A DNA stretch of 64,000 bases from Liolophura sinensis (Eukaryota; Mollusca; Polyplacophora; Chitonida; Chitonidae): NCBI RefSeq assembly GCF_032854445.1, contig NC_088295.1:37437385-37501384 (forward strand), written 5' to 3'. The position numbers were made by a program, and so were the translations under genes. The notes beneath the pieces are model-generated. The model worked only from the letters and a program-made list of their open reading frames with translations. It searched no databases and was not told where the DNA came from. Positions 48,691 to 57,230 of the stretch are shown one piece after another (position 1 is the stretch's first letter; the number at the start of each line of letters is the position of its first letter).

Positions 48691-49425
48691 ATGTTTTACG
48701 TCATGCTGTCTAGTAATTGCTCGCTCGACCACTTCTCCAGCAATGCCTTGACGCATTTCACCACCCAACTGTCACAGCTCATGCATTTGACTGGTGACTG
48801 TGGGTTGGTAGAAATAAAGTACCCCCGTACCTGGTTCAACGTGCGGCAAGATGAACTGTGGTTAGGCTCCAACGAGGACCCGCACGGCGTTAAGCATAAG
48901 TTAACATTGCCCGCAGGCTATTACCCTTTACTCAAAGACCTCGCCAAGGGCCTGACGGACTTGCTGACCCTCACACACATCCCTTTACTAAAGGCTCACG
49001 CCGGTGATTTGACGTTCGGCTTCGATGATGTGCAGCGGAAATACAGCCTGCGGATTCAGAAACAAATGGAGCTCGGTTTCAGCCCGCGTCTGAGGCAGAA
49101 CATGAATTTTCCTTATGACTTGCTCATGGGCCGGTGGATCTGCTGCATGTCGGTGCCGAGAATTTACATGCCACAACACCCACACTATACGTGTACACGG
49201 ACGTTGTCGAACCGCGTGTGGTGGGAGACACGCTGGCGCCGCTGCTGTGGCTGGTCACCACGTAAGGGAAGTACAGGCAACACATATCCAAGCCCTTCCA
49301 ACACGTGGAATACATCCCCGAACGCCGCAAGCATTTCTCGACGATGGAAATTGATATCAGGGACGATACGGGGCAACCCGTCGCATTCGACACTTCACTT
49401 TCGACAGCGGCGCACATTAACTTAG
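48691..49425 (+). pseudogene. Penton-like minor capsid protein
   Basis: ATG 48,691 opens a frame starting MFYVMLSSNCSLDHF. The family I recall has this N-terminus, then a Leu/Glu segment ending in IKYPRTWFNV (around residues 41-50) and a later TLPAGYYP. By position before the hexon and by length (about 245 codons) it fits the penton-like single-jelly-roll protein that would close the capsid vertices; that role is inferred. The first frame is good to about 49,115. The family-like sequence then moves to a second frame (PVDLLHVGAENL at about 49,131), meets TAA at 49,263-49,265, continues through FSTMEIDIRDDTGQPVAF, and returns to the first frame near 49,390, ending with LHFRQRRTLT and TAG at 49,423-49,425. 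Two frameshifts and one nonsense codon therefore inactivate it. Confidence 0.6.
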
Positions 49426-49427
49426 CA

Positions 49428-49940
49428 ATGAACGTAATAAACGACCCCGCCATGTGCCGATACTACATCGACTATTGCACCTAGCAAGCCGGCGGAGGCT
49501 GGTTACCTGTGTTTCGGGGTGCTGTTGTACAGCGCGGTTACGGCCTGCTCATCAAAATGGCGAAGCCCTTTTTAAAACCGGCTCTGAAAGCGTTGGGTAA
49601 AACTGCGTTACGTGCCGGACTGAAAGTCATGGACGACGTTTTGGACGAGGGAGTGCCAGTGAGCCAGGCCTTGAAATGACGCGCTCTGGAGGGGAAAAAC
49701 AGCTGGTGGTCAAAGCCGGTCGCTACGCCCAGCACAGGATGGTGGGCAAGCTGAATAGGCTGGGAGCGACGTTTACAAAAGAGAATGTCCGAAGCACCAC
49801 TCTCACTCGTCACCTGCACGCAGAACCAAAAAGACTCGCCGTTCCCACTCGTCCTCGCCTGCCAGTTGGGCCCAGACGACGCACACTCTCCTGTCAACCT
49901 CGACGCACCACACCCCGCTCCGCACCGGATATTTTAGCTA
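49428..49940 (+). pseudogene. Second small core-like protein
   Basis: ATG 49,428 lies three bases after the previous stop. The frame contains MCRYYIDYC, a stop TAG (49,482-49,484), then QAGGGWLPVFRGAVVQRGYG and a Lys/Ala/Leu-rich helix (MAKPFLKPALKALGK). It reaches TGA 49,677-49,679. The likely continuation is the neighbouring frame from about 49,690, which gives GKQLVVKAGRYAQHR and then an Arg/Pro/Thr-rich tail. A Gly-rich, aromatic N-terminus followed by a basic helix is a pattern I associate with small minor structural proteins of adintovirus-like elements. A role in packaging or lining the genome is inference. The end is set just before the hexon start because no clear stop can be chosen. 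Confidence 0.5.
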
Positions 49941-49945
49941 ACGCC

Positions 49946-51219
49946 ATGGCTCTCCCCCACTCTGTCGGTCAGCAGTGACTTTGATTTGTGGACCTTACCC
50001 CCTGCCGACACCAGTGTTCGAGAAGGTCGCTGGAATGCCTACAATTCCATTGCCAGGCTGAGTGACGTGGGGAGCGTGGAATTTCTCATCACCAATGCGG
50101 ATGGTGACACTTACTTGGACTTGACCAACACCTTATTGTACGTGAAGGCGAAAATCTTCGACCGGGAGGGAGAGGTTTTGGACGCCGGCAAGAGTGTAGG
50201 TCCGAGTAACCTATGGCTGCATTCACTGTGGCAACAGATGGACGTCTCCCTGAACGACAAACTCATCACCGCTTCCACCTACATGTACCCCTACCGTGCC
50301 TACTTGGAGACGTTGTTGTCCTACGGCACAGAGGCCAAGAACACCTAGCTATCCTCTGCCTTGTGGTACATGGACACCCCAGAGATGTTTGACAGGACGG
50401 ATGAGACCAACGTGGGGTTTGACAAACAGCTGCAGCTCGAGGCCAAAAGTCGGCCGGTTTACATGCTGGGACGCCTGCACTGCGACATGTTCCTGCAACG
50501 GCGTCACCTGCTGAAAAACATGAGCGTCCGCATCCGTTCATGGACGCGTTTGCCTTGATGTCCGGTGAGGAGGGTCCCGACTTCAAGGCCCGCTTGTATG
50601 AGGTGTTGATCTTTGTGCGCAAAGTCAAAGTCACCAGCGGCGTTCAATTGGTGCATTTGAAAGCGTTGGCCAAAGCCCCTGCCAAGTACCCTATCCGCCG
50701 TATGCTGACCAAGTATTTCTCCGTGCCCAAAGGCGACACCCTAATCAGCGAAGAAAACCTACTTCTGGGCAACTTACCGCCACGTTTAATGGTGGAATGC
50801 GTGAACAACACGGCTTTTGACGGGAACTACGATAAAAACCTGTTCTATTTCCAACTCTTCTACACAAACTTCGTCGCCTTGCGTGTCGGTGGACGTCAAA
50901 TTCCTGCCAAGCCCCTGACACCCGACTGCGAGGCCAGGAATTTCGTCACCCGAACGTACACGAACCTCTTTACCAACACGGGAAAAGTGTTTCACGACGA
51001 GGGGAACTCGTCAAAGGCAACACGCTGTTTTGTTTCCACTTGACCCCCAACCTCCACGACGATGACCAACTGAACCTGGTCCAGAAAAGTTATTTGCGCC
51101 TGGAGACGCAGTTTGCGAGGCCACTGCCGGAAACCATTAACGTGGTGTGCTACGCCGAATACAACAATATCATAGAAATAGACAAAAGCCGAAACGTGCT
51201 CTGTGACTTCGCCAGTTAA
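49946..51219 (+). pseudogene. Hexon-like major capsid protein
   Basis: This would form the capsid shell as double-jelly-roll trimers. The likely start is ATG 49,946; a shift near 49,965-49,975 leads to the main frame, which has DFDLWTLPPADTSV, YLDLTNTLLYVKAKI and YMYPYRAYLETLLSYG. TAG at 50,346-50,348 is a clean in-frame nonsense codon, since similarity resumes directly (SSALWYMDTPEMFDRTDE). A second shift lies at about 50,535-50,545, followed by FKARLYEVLIFVRKVKV, KYPIRRMLTKYFSVPKG and FDGNYDKNLFYFQLF. A third shift near 51,005 leads to the end, IEIDKSRNVLCDFAS, with TAA at 51,217-51,219. The total is about 424 codons. I recognise the family from invertebrate genomes, where it is often labelled F54H12.2-like. 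The capsid role is inferred from its place in this gene set. Confidence 0.7.
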
Positions 51220-51234
51220 AAATAACAAAACAAC

Positions 51235-51597
51235 ATGGACAAGGTGCAATTGCGACGTGTGCTACAGGCGGACGTGTTCTTCCGCGCCACGCTGGGGGAT
51301 GTCTACACTCGAGACCACCTCCCTCATCAAGTGACCAACACACTCTGGGTCTGCGTCATCAACACAGACATGTGCCTCCTCCCGGGACAACATTAGGTAG
51401 CCCTCTTCATAGACGTGTGCCCAGACCCACCCCGTCTCCGGGAACAATACTTTGATTCGTACGGACTCCCAACCCTCCAAACCGATTTCACCGTTTGGCT
51501 CAACCGGAGGACACACCACTGGACGTGGAATGATCGGAGTCTGAACACGGCCGTGTGTGGACAATATTGCGTGTATTACTTAACCCAGCGGGCTTGA
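51235..51597 (+). pseudogene. Adenain-type cysteine protease
   Basis: Starts at ATG 51,235, 16 bases after the hexon stop, and is 120 codons long. Catalytic residues expected for the adenain/Ulp1 (C5/C48) fold are present in order: His in PGQH (51,391-51,393), Asp in QYFDSYG (about 51,447), and Gln and Cys in CGQYCVYYL (about 51,562-51,570). In adenovirus-like systems this enzyme cleaves capsid and core precursors during particle maturation. The codon right after the His is TAG (51,394-51,396), where the family normally has Trp; a single TGG-to-TAG change explains it, and the rest of the frame is clean to TGA 51,595-51,597. The protein is shorter than adenovirus protease. It is the least damaged gene of the element. 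Confidence 0.82.
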
Positions 51598-51674
51598 AGT
51601 CGTCCCACGGACACTATTGTACATAGGTTGGACACGTCGTGCAGGACGATAACGATTTAATGGTGTTCGATTGA

Positions 51675-51711
51675 GTGGACCGCCAGTTTGGGGTCCACCC
51701 CCCGTTTTTTT
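51675..51711. terminator. Hairpin with T-run between convergent genes
   Basis: GTGGACC (51,675-51,681) pairs with GGTCCAC (51,692-51,698) around a 10-base loop, followed by CCCCCG and a run of eight T (51,704-51,711). It lies between the end of the protease gene and the broken 3' end of the polymerase gene. A transcript-end role is speculative; eukaryotic polymerase II would not use it as bacteria do, and the junction may instead be a deletion scar. Confidence 0.3.
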
Positions 51712-53707
51712 CATGTTCGAAATGTTATGAAATAAAAAATGAAAAGAAAATGCCAGTCCGGTTAGGTTGTAACGAATGGTCCTCTTGTTGCTCACCACTT
51801 CGAAGGTGTCGTCATCGATTTGGTCGACAATACGGCACCATACATTCTCTAGTAACTTGCGCGTCTTCGTCAGGTCACAGATTTTCACATCAACATGCCG
51901 GCCTTGGCTTGTCACGGTTTTGCCATAGCCGGAATTTCCCAACAACTTCCTCGCTTCCCCGATAAAAGCCTTGGCAGGGTCGGCGTCCCCCTCTCGCCGG
52001 GCTTGGGTGAAGGCGAATGATTGGAAGGCCCGCTCGGGCATGTACGCCATCACTTGGTAGACGCGGATGACTATCAACCCGTGAGCAAGATATGATTTGA
52101 GTAAGGGGGTGCCCAGCAGAACTTCCGTGCCGAAAGTACTCCCGATCAGCATTCGCCTGGAACCGGGCATAATCTCATTTACCTCCGTGAACTCCGCCAT
52201 GGTGGGGCCCAGGTCCTCCCGGCTCAAATCGATGTTTTTAGATATGGATGGACACTCCGCAAGTCCTCTATGGGATGGTCCGGCACGTGGATGTCACATT
52301 CGACGAACAACCGGCCTTGGACGACAGCCTCCACCAGCTGAACCCGCGTCTTGTGACGGGTGTAAGCTGTCGCTGTGACGGGTGTACGCCGTACTGCTAC
52401 AAGAAGGAGGGCAAGGCCGTGTTCGTTTTCCGCAGGCGAAGAAACTCGCACTCCCATATGGATACCAGCTTGTACCCCTGGGAGCGGACGTAGGCCTCGT
52501 TCTCGCTCACTTCCGGGCGCAAGACTTGAGGTGTCAACCCTTCGCAGGTCGTTGTAGCGCAGCTCACCCTGGCGTGAGTGATTCAGGTGACAGCCGTGGT
52601 AGTGGTTATAGCAACCGTGGAACTGGAAGACGGTGAGACGTCCGTCGATGGAGCCGTACCAGTCTACGGGGAGTTGCCTATCACTCACCCATTTCTCCGT
52701 ATGGTTCAGCCGGTGGCGGATATGTACCCCCAGCTGGTGCGACTGCCAGTCCAGCCATTTTCCAGCCAGACGCGTCTCGTTGCCGGAGGGAACGAACTTC
52801 TCCCCATCACGTCGCCATCGGATGTAGTGACCCGTCGGCATGGGTGAGGCAAGGCAGGCCAAGTACAATGCGTTAGCATCGAACTCAACGATCTGCTGAC
52901 AAAGCTTAATTCCCCGTATACGGGTCACGCCTCGTTTGTGGTACCGATGAAAGATGATGCTCGGCCCGCCCAGGATGTTTTTCTTTAGGTAGTCGGGCAT
53001 GTCTTTGTCTTTCTCACCTATGAGCGTGACCACGGAGCGCAAATCGTGAAATAAGTAGAGGAGGGTGAGCCCTGGTAAGTTAATACAGTCTTTGAAGACG
53101 CCTTTTGAAGGCGTCGACGCGCATGGTTTGGCAGAACAACACAATCTTCTCCGCCGCCTCCATGAATGCGATCACATCCAGGTTGTGCTTCTTCCACGAT
53201 TCCTGCAGGGTCTTGTTATCGACAGCGTGGCGGGGTGGAAGCGCCGTTTCCCCCAAACGGGTTCTGTGTAGCTGTAACAAAGTATCCCTTTGGTGACGCG
53301 GCCATCGTAAGCTTTCACCCACTTGTCGTAACTGTAATTAGGGGCCAGGTAATTTCGAATGTCCAGAAATTTCAGCTGCGGTCATGTGGTTATTGTTACT
53401 CTTGATAACACACTCCAAATCACCGGCCTTGACCAGGTGAGGGTAAAACTGTTGCTTGATCAAGTTCAGGTCGTAGTTGCCCGATTTGAAGCCGAGGATG
53501 GGGAGCTGGTTGATATAGGCGACGAATTTGTCTTACATCCGCCGAGTTTAAGACAGCTTGGTGTAGTTGGGATCGATGCGCTTGTCTAACTCGTCCAAAA
53601 TGTAGGCATAACGCTCGGTGAGATAGGCGCTACTGGTCTCGCTGATGGTATTGAGATAAGCCATCATCCGCTCGACGAGCGCGTAGGAATCGCCGATAGA
53701 AATTGAG

Positions 53708-54143
53708 GCAAACGGGCTGGTCGTAGTCAGGCACCTTGGAGTTCACGCTGACACTCATGGGGATATGTTGGGAAGTTCATTCCGTTGAGCCGGTCATCGC
53801 TTCGTCCACAGGAGCCAGATAAGCTTCGAAGTCGTAACATGCTACGTAAGGGAATATTCCGTCGTCACCTTCCTGGAGGAAAGGACCCATGTCCGCCAAC
53901 ACTTCGAAAATAGTGGGTTGATTGTGCAAACGGGCTGGTCGTAGTCAGGCAACTTGGAGTTCACGCTGACACTCATGGGAATGTGTTGGGAAGTTCATTC
54001 CGTTGAGCCGGTCATCGCTTCGTCCACAGGGGCCAGATAAGCTTCGAAGTCGTAACATGCTACGTAAGGGAATATTCCGTCGTCACCTTCCTGGAGGAAA
54101 GAACCCATGTCCGCCAACACTTCGAAAATAGTGGGTTGATTGT
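53708..54143. repeat. 218-bp tandem duplication inside the polymerase gene
   Basis: Copies at 53,708-53,925 and 53,926-54,143 start GCAAACGGGCTGGTCGTAGT and GCAAACGGGCTGGTCGTAGT and differ at about five positions. The unit includes the ExoI-like motif. 218 is not a multiple of three, so the duplication itself shifts the frame. Low divergence between copies shows that it happened well after, or late in, the decay of the gene. Confidence 0.95.
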
Positions 54144-54178
54144 GCCGTCGTAATTTCCATTTCCATTTCAATTAAAGG

Positions 54179-54220
54179 TCTTAGAACACACTCTTAGAAC
54201 ACACTCTTAGAACACACAGA
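54179..54220. repeat. 15-bp tandem repeat, about 2.7 copies
   Basis: CTTAGAACACACT recurs three times at 15-bp spacing within the decayed polymerase gene, next to the 218-bp duplication. Confidence 0.9.
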
Positions 54221-55175
54221 CAGGTGAAAGATTGGGCGTAACGCCGCATGTCCTTGATGTGGTTGAAACGCTGATTGTACAGGCTTAACCGCATGGTGGG
54301 AGAAGCATAGCGCGCTGCACTGCAATGGACGAGTTGAGCCTAGTACGACTTGTTCATGGTATACTGAAATGTTTTACTTTAAACAGGCTCTCCACCGTGT
54401 CCATCGCACTGAGAGGTACCTCGACTCTATCTGAACCGCCTCCATATACATGCGGTGGTAACCCCGAGCCTGATGTTCGTAGTTCTGCGGGTCGGCCTTG
54501 TCCTATATGGACCGCCAAGCACCTAAAAAAAAAGATAAATGGTCCCTGTAAGGGCCAATAGCTTCTGCCACCAACTTGTGCAGCCCCTTGTTCACCGCCA
54601 GGTAAGGCGGCAATGTTACCCCACCCTCACCGATGGGTTGATGAGGTAGTTTCTGCACAAAACAAACAACACGTCTACAACCGATTTTGTATCGGGGCGT
54701 CGTTGCTGCGCCCAGGCAAATGGATCTTGGCTGAGGAGATGCTGGATGAGGAGTTCACGCAGGTCAGCCGGACTCGCCACGTGGTGCGGCGCGTCGAGTA
54801 CCCAGGCATTGTTGGTGCTGGTGTAAAAGTACCTTAACTGTCCTGTTTCCTTGTGCCGAAGGATATACCCAAAACTGTAATTCATCTTGAAGGCGGTGGG
54901 CGGGCCCTCATAAATCGCGTTCAGATAGGCGCGGATGGCTCCAAGATCGCAGAGCCGGTAGTTGTAGAGATCTTGGACTGGCTTGTCGCCGTGAAAATGT
55001 CTCCGAATCGAGCGCCAATGCTGCAAATATAGTTCCCGTAGATCACTCCCTCTGCTAGGCAGGAGATCGTCGAGGGTTTGGGTCGGGTCGGGTTTGAACT
55101 GGCTCGCCGAGATCTTCCACTTTTCTTTGATCGACTCCTCCGTTTCTAGACTTGCTGCACTCGAGCTGCCTTCGT

Positions 55176-56099
55176 TTAGATTTGCGGTTGTGGGGATGGT
55201 GGTGGGAGAAGTGGGTCACTGTAACACAGAAGCGTGTCAAAGAGTAGCCTAAGTACAGTAGAGTGGTGTGGAGTGTAGTATTACTGTAGTAGAGGATAAC
55301 TATAGTAGAGTATATCTATAGGAGTATAACTATAATATTGTAAAATAGAGGAAAGTGTAGCTATACTATTGAATAGCTGTACTTTAGTAAAACTACAGTA
55401 GGGGAATAGTACGGTCACGGTGACTGAGTGTAAAAGGTCACGGGCGTGTGATGCCGCGACATCCCCGCACACAGTGTGTCAGCCAACGTCCGTGGGGGTC
55501 TGTCGAATATTTATAGTCTAGTATAGCTATAGTATCGCATAGTATAGCTTTAGTATCGTAGAGTATAGCTATAGTATGGCATAGTATAGCTATAGTATCG
55601 TAGAGTTTAACTATAGTAGAGTAGAATATAACCATAGTATAGTATATTCATTTATTACTTCATTTGATTGTTGTGCGTACAATTATAGTAGAGTGGAATA
55701 TAAGTATAGCAGAATCACATTCCGTTTAAACATGTGGGCTGAGATCGTCTATAGCCGTGTCAACAAGCTGCCCAGAGTTATTCCCCCTGAAATTCTCTCT
55801 CAGAAATGTCATAATGCTCGCTAGGTCATCGCCCGCCGTTATTCGCTTCTGCACATACATGAAAACGTATGACGGCCGATACCAACAGATAATTGTTTGA
55901 CATGACAAGATATTCTATAAGACAATCCAGAAGATAAGAGTCCACGTGATTTCCCTGGTTGCAAACAGGATGGATGAAGAAATTCGTCATAAAATGCCTG
56001 TTGTCAAATCTATGTCAGTAATACTATACACACTGTTGCAACGCTATACTATACAATATAAGCGTCATGTCCGTCATGTTCCGTAACAAAGTTCAAATT
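55176..56099. other. Non-coding right arm of the element, AT-rich part
   Basis: No gene is supported. The sequence is dominated by degenerate CTATAGTAT-type repeats, listed separately. A GC-richer island at about 55,410-55,505 interrupts them. The integrase gene expected in a complete Polinton is not found here on either strand. Confidence 0.6.
55261..55716. repeat. Degenerate CTATAGTAT-type tandem array
   Basis: Units such as GTATAGCTATAGTATCGTAG recur irregularly, clearest at 55,520-55,645, with a break at 55,400-55,505. A short stretch near 55,647-55,680 (TCATTTGATTGTTGTGCGTAC) resembles the 3' tail of SINE family A in reverse and may be a remnant. The repeated peptides on the minus strand are periodicity artefacts. 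Confidence 0.8.
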
Positions 56100-56108
56100 C
56101 GTAGCCCA

Positions 56109-56200
56109 TGTTATACTATACAATGTTATACTATACAACGTTATACTATACAGGGTTATACTATACAATGCTATACAATGTTACACTTTACAGCACTGTA
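56109..56200. repeat. TTATACTATACAA tandem repeat
   Basis: At least four 14-bp units such as GTTATACTATACAA in tandem, passing into weaker units to about 56,200. The open frame that starts here (56,108-56,674) begins with the repeat and is not accepted as a gene. Confidence 0.9.
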
Positions 56201-56535
56201 CAACGTTATTTTGCTCCCTCCTCGAGCGACTCCCTCTCCTCCTCGCTAATTGGACGACACAGCGCGGACCTCAACGAAATAACTGAGCGGGGAAACACAA
56301 ATGCCCAACCCAACCACCTCAATGACCCGTTTTGGCGCCAAGCAGCTCAACACACAAACTTTATAAGCCTACCCATTACGAGGGTAGCGCCATCGAGCGG
56401 GACAGTGCAGCGTATACGTGTCCCGCTAGGTCAGCCAAGCCGACACGCGCGCCCGACTCACTTTGAGTCCATGTTGCCGGGCTGCCTTGAGCAAGGGCTG
56501 CCATCTATGATGTCCACCAATTGGTCAGTCTTGGC
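56201..56535. other. Right subterminal sequence, no supported gene
   Basis: A 188-codon plus-strand frame (56,108-56,674) covers this stretch. Its peptide begins with Tyr/Leu repeats from the satellite and then looks unstructured with no known motif. I leave it as non-coding. Confidence 0.5.
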
Positions 56536-56663
56536 GCGAAATGGAGCTGAAGGAGCTGCTCAACCCAACTTTACAAACTGCACATTGGTCCTTCACAAAA
56601 CGGACCAATGGGTGAACTCCATTCGCGTCACGCGCAAGAGCAGCTCCTTTAGCTCCATTTCGC
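56536..56663. repeat. Nested inverted repeats near the right end
   Basis: An outer pair of 26-bp arms (56,536-56,561 and 56,638-56,663), starting GCGAAATGGAGCTGAAGGAG on the left, matches at 25 of 26 positions. Inside it a perfect 9-bp hairpin, CATTGGTCC (56,583-56,591) with GGACCAATG (56,602-56,610), forms a stem within the loop. The whole could fold as a two-tier stem-loop. Confidence 0.9.
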
Positions 56664-56707
56664 ACCAAAACTGAACCATGGGTTAGCTCCATTTCGCACC
56701 AAAACTG
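56650..56707 (+). repeat. 24-bp direct repeat at the right end
   Basis: TAGCTCCATTTCGCACCAAA plus four more identical bases occurs at 56,650-56,673 and 56,684-56,707. The first copy overlaps the right arm of the inverted repeat, so the GCGAAATGGAGCT motif is present three times within 170 bp. Confidence 0.92.
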
Positions 56708-56810
56708 GCGTCACGCGAGAGTGTCATTGCACTCATTGGTCGGTTGGCGAACATTGCGTGACATGTGACGTCACGCGCATGCAGGAGCGCGGACTCAACG
56801 ACACTCTCTG

Positions 56811-56859
56811 TCCACAAATGCCTCCACAATACGACACGTTTGCAACATTCTCTACTACT
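56811..56859 (-). repeat. Right terminal inverted repeat
   Basis: The complement of the left repeat with two mismatches in 49. Read inward on the minus strand it starts AGTAGTAGAGAATGTTGCAA. The flanking hexamer CACGTT (56,860-56,865) is the candidate partner of CACAAT on the left. Confidence 0.95.
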
Positions 56860-56865
56860 CACGTT

Positions 56866-57045
56866 CTCAGATTTGCATGGTTACATTAAACGTGAGGACA
56901 TAATTTCGAAGTAAACGGGAGTATTACGTTTAAACGTTTAAATTCCACACCTGTAAACGTTTAAAAGAGAGTAATTGTTAATATTCTACTGCACTTGAAC
57001 TTGGAGACTTCTGTTCTGAAATCTTAAGCAGCTTTATATACAGTA
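56866..57045. other. Right flank of the element
   Basis: Composition returns to AT-rich host sequence. The only structure is GTTTAAACGTTTAAA-type phrases near 56,925-56,970. Confidence 0.6.
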
Positions 57046-57230
57046 TGTTAGATTACGTTAAGTTAAATTATTATTTGGGTTGGGCTATTGTTGGATTAGT
57101 ATTAGGTTAGATGAGGGTTAAGTTAGGGTTAGGTTATGGGATTTGGTTAGGGCGGGCTAGAGTTAGGATTACGATTATAATATGGATTAGGGTAGGACTA
57201 TGTTAGGATTATGTTAGACTTAGTATAAAG
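57046..57230 (+). repeat. Degenerate telomere-like tract
   Basis: TTAGGGTTAGG, GGATTAGGGTAGG, GGTTAGATGAGGGTTAAG and similar phrases recur irregularly over about 180 bases. They fit variants of the metazoan telomere hexamer TTAGGG. There is no perfect array, so this is an old interstitial tract or an unrelated G/T-rich satellite. Confidence 0.65.

Larger units (their letters stand above)
51770..55175 (-). pseudogene. Family B DNA polymerase (Polinton type), C-terminally truncated
   Basis: Would replicate the element's DNA, probably by protein priming as inferred for Polinton polymerases. N-terminal domain: about 55,175-54,616 (LQHWRSIRRHF, YNYRLCDLGAIRAYLN), then FNHIKDMRRYAQSF near 54,250. 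Exonuclease: ExoI-like CYDFEAYL near 53,830 and again near 54,050 in a duplicated segment; ExoII-like GFKSGNYDLNLI near 53,480; ExoIII-like NYSYDKWVKAYDG near 53,320. Then NILGGPSIIFHRYHKRG; motif A, VEFDANALYL, at about 52,880; a Cys/His cluster FHGCYNHYHGC near 52,600; and motif B, KLLGNSGYGK, near 51,940. Similarity ends near 51,770, so motif C (DTDS) and the thumb are gone. Several frameshifts (for example near 52,250, 52,550, 53,130 and 53,350), stops and the 218-bp duplication also break it. Exact ends are approximate. Confidence 0.88.
46456..56859. mobile_element. Polinton/Maverick-type (adintovirus-like) element, decayed
   Basis: A 10.4-kb self-contained block, GC-richer than its flanks and bounded by 49-bp inverted repeats that begin AG and end CT as Polinton ends do. 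Its genes are the Polinton set: packaging ATPase, adenain-like protease, penton-like and hexon-like capsid proteins, small core-like proteins, and a family B DNA polymerase on the opposite strand converging on the protease. Missing are the retroviral-type integrase and the C-terminal end of the polymerase. Typical Polintons are 15-20 kb and adintoviruses a little over 10 kb, so some loss is likely. All larger genes carry nonsense or frameshift breaks, so this copy can neither replicate nor form particles. Confidence 0.9.

Noticed and set aside
49115-49453. Alternative frames on both strands across the penton-like gene (79 and 109 codons)
   Set aside because: They overlap the stretch where the family-like sequence is clearly readable in other plus-strand frames, so they are shadows.
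52097-52847. Plus-strand frames of 60-93 codons opposite the polymerase
   Set aside because: They lie antisense to the polymerase segments carrying motif A, the Cys/His cluster and motif B, and show no motif of their own.
56108-56674. 188-codon plus-strand open frame at the right end of the viral element
   Set aside because: It begins in a 14-bp satellite, which gives the Tyr/Leu repeats, and runs into inverted and direct repeats. No known motif is present and no start outside the repeat is plausible.
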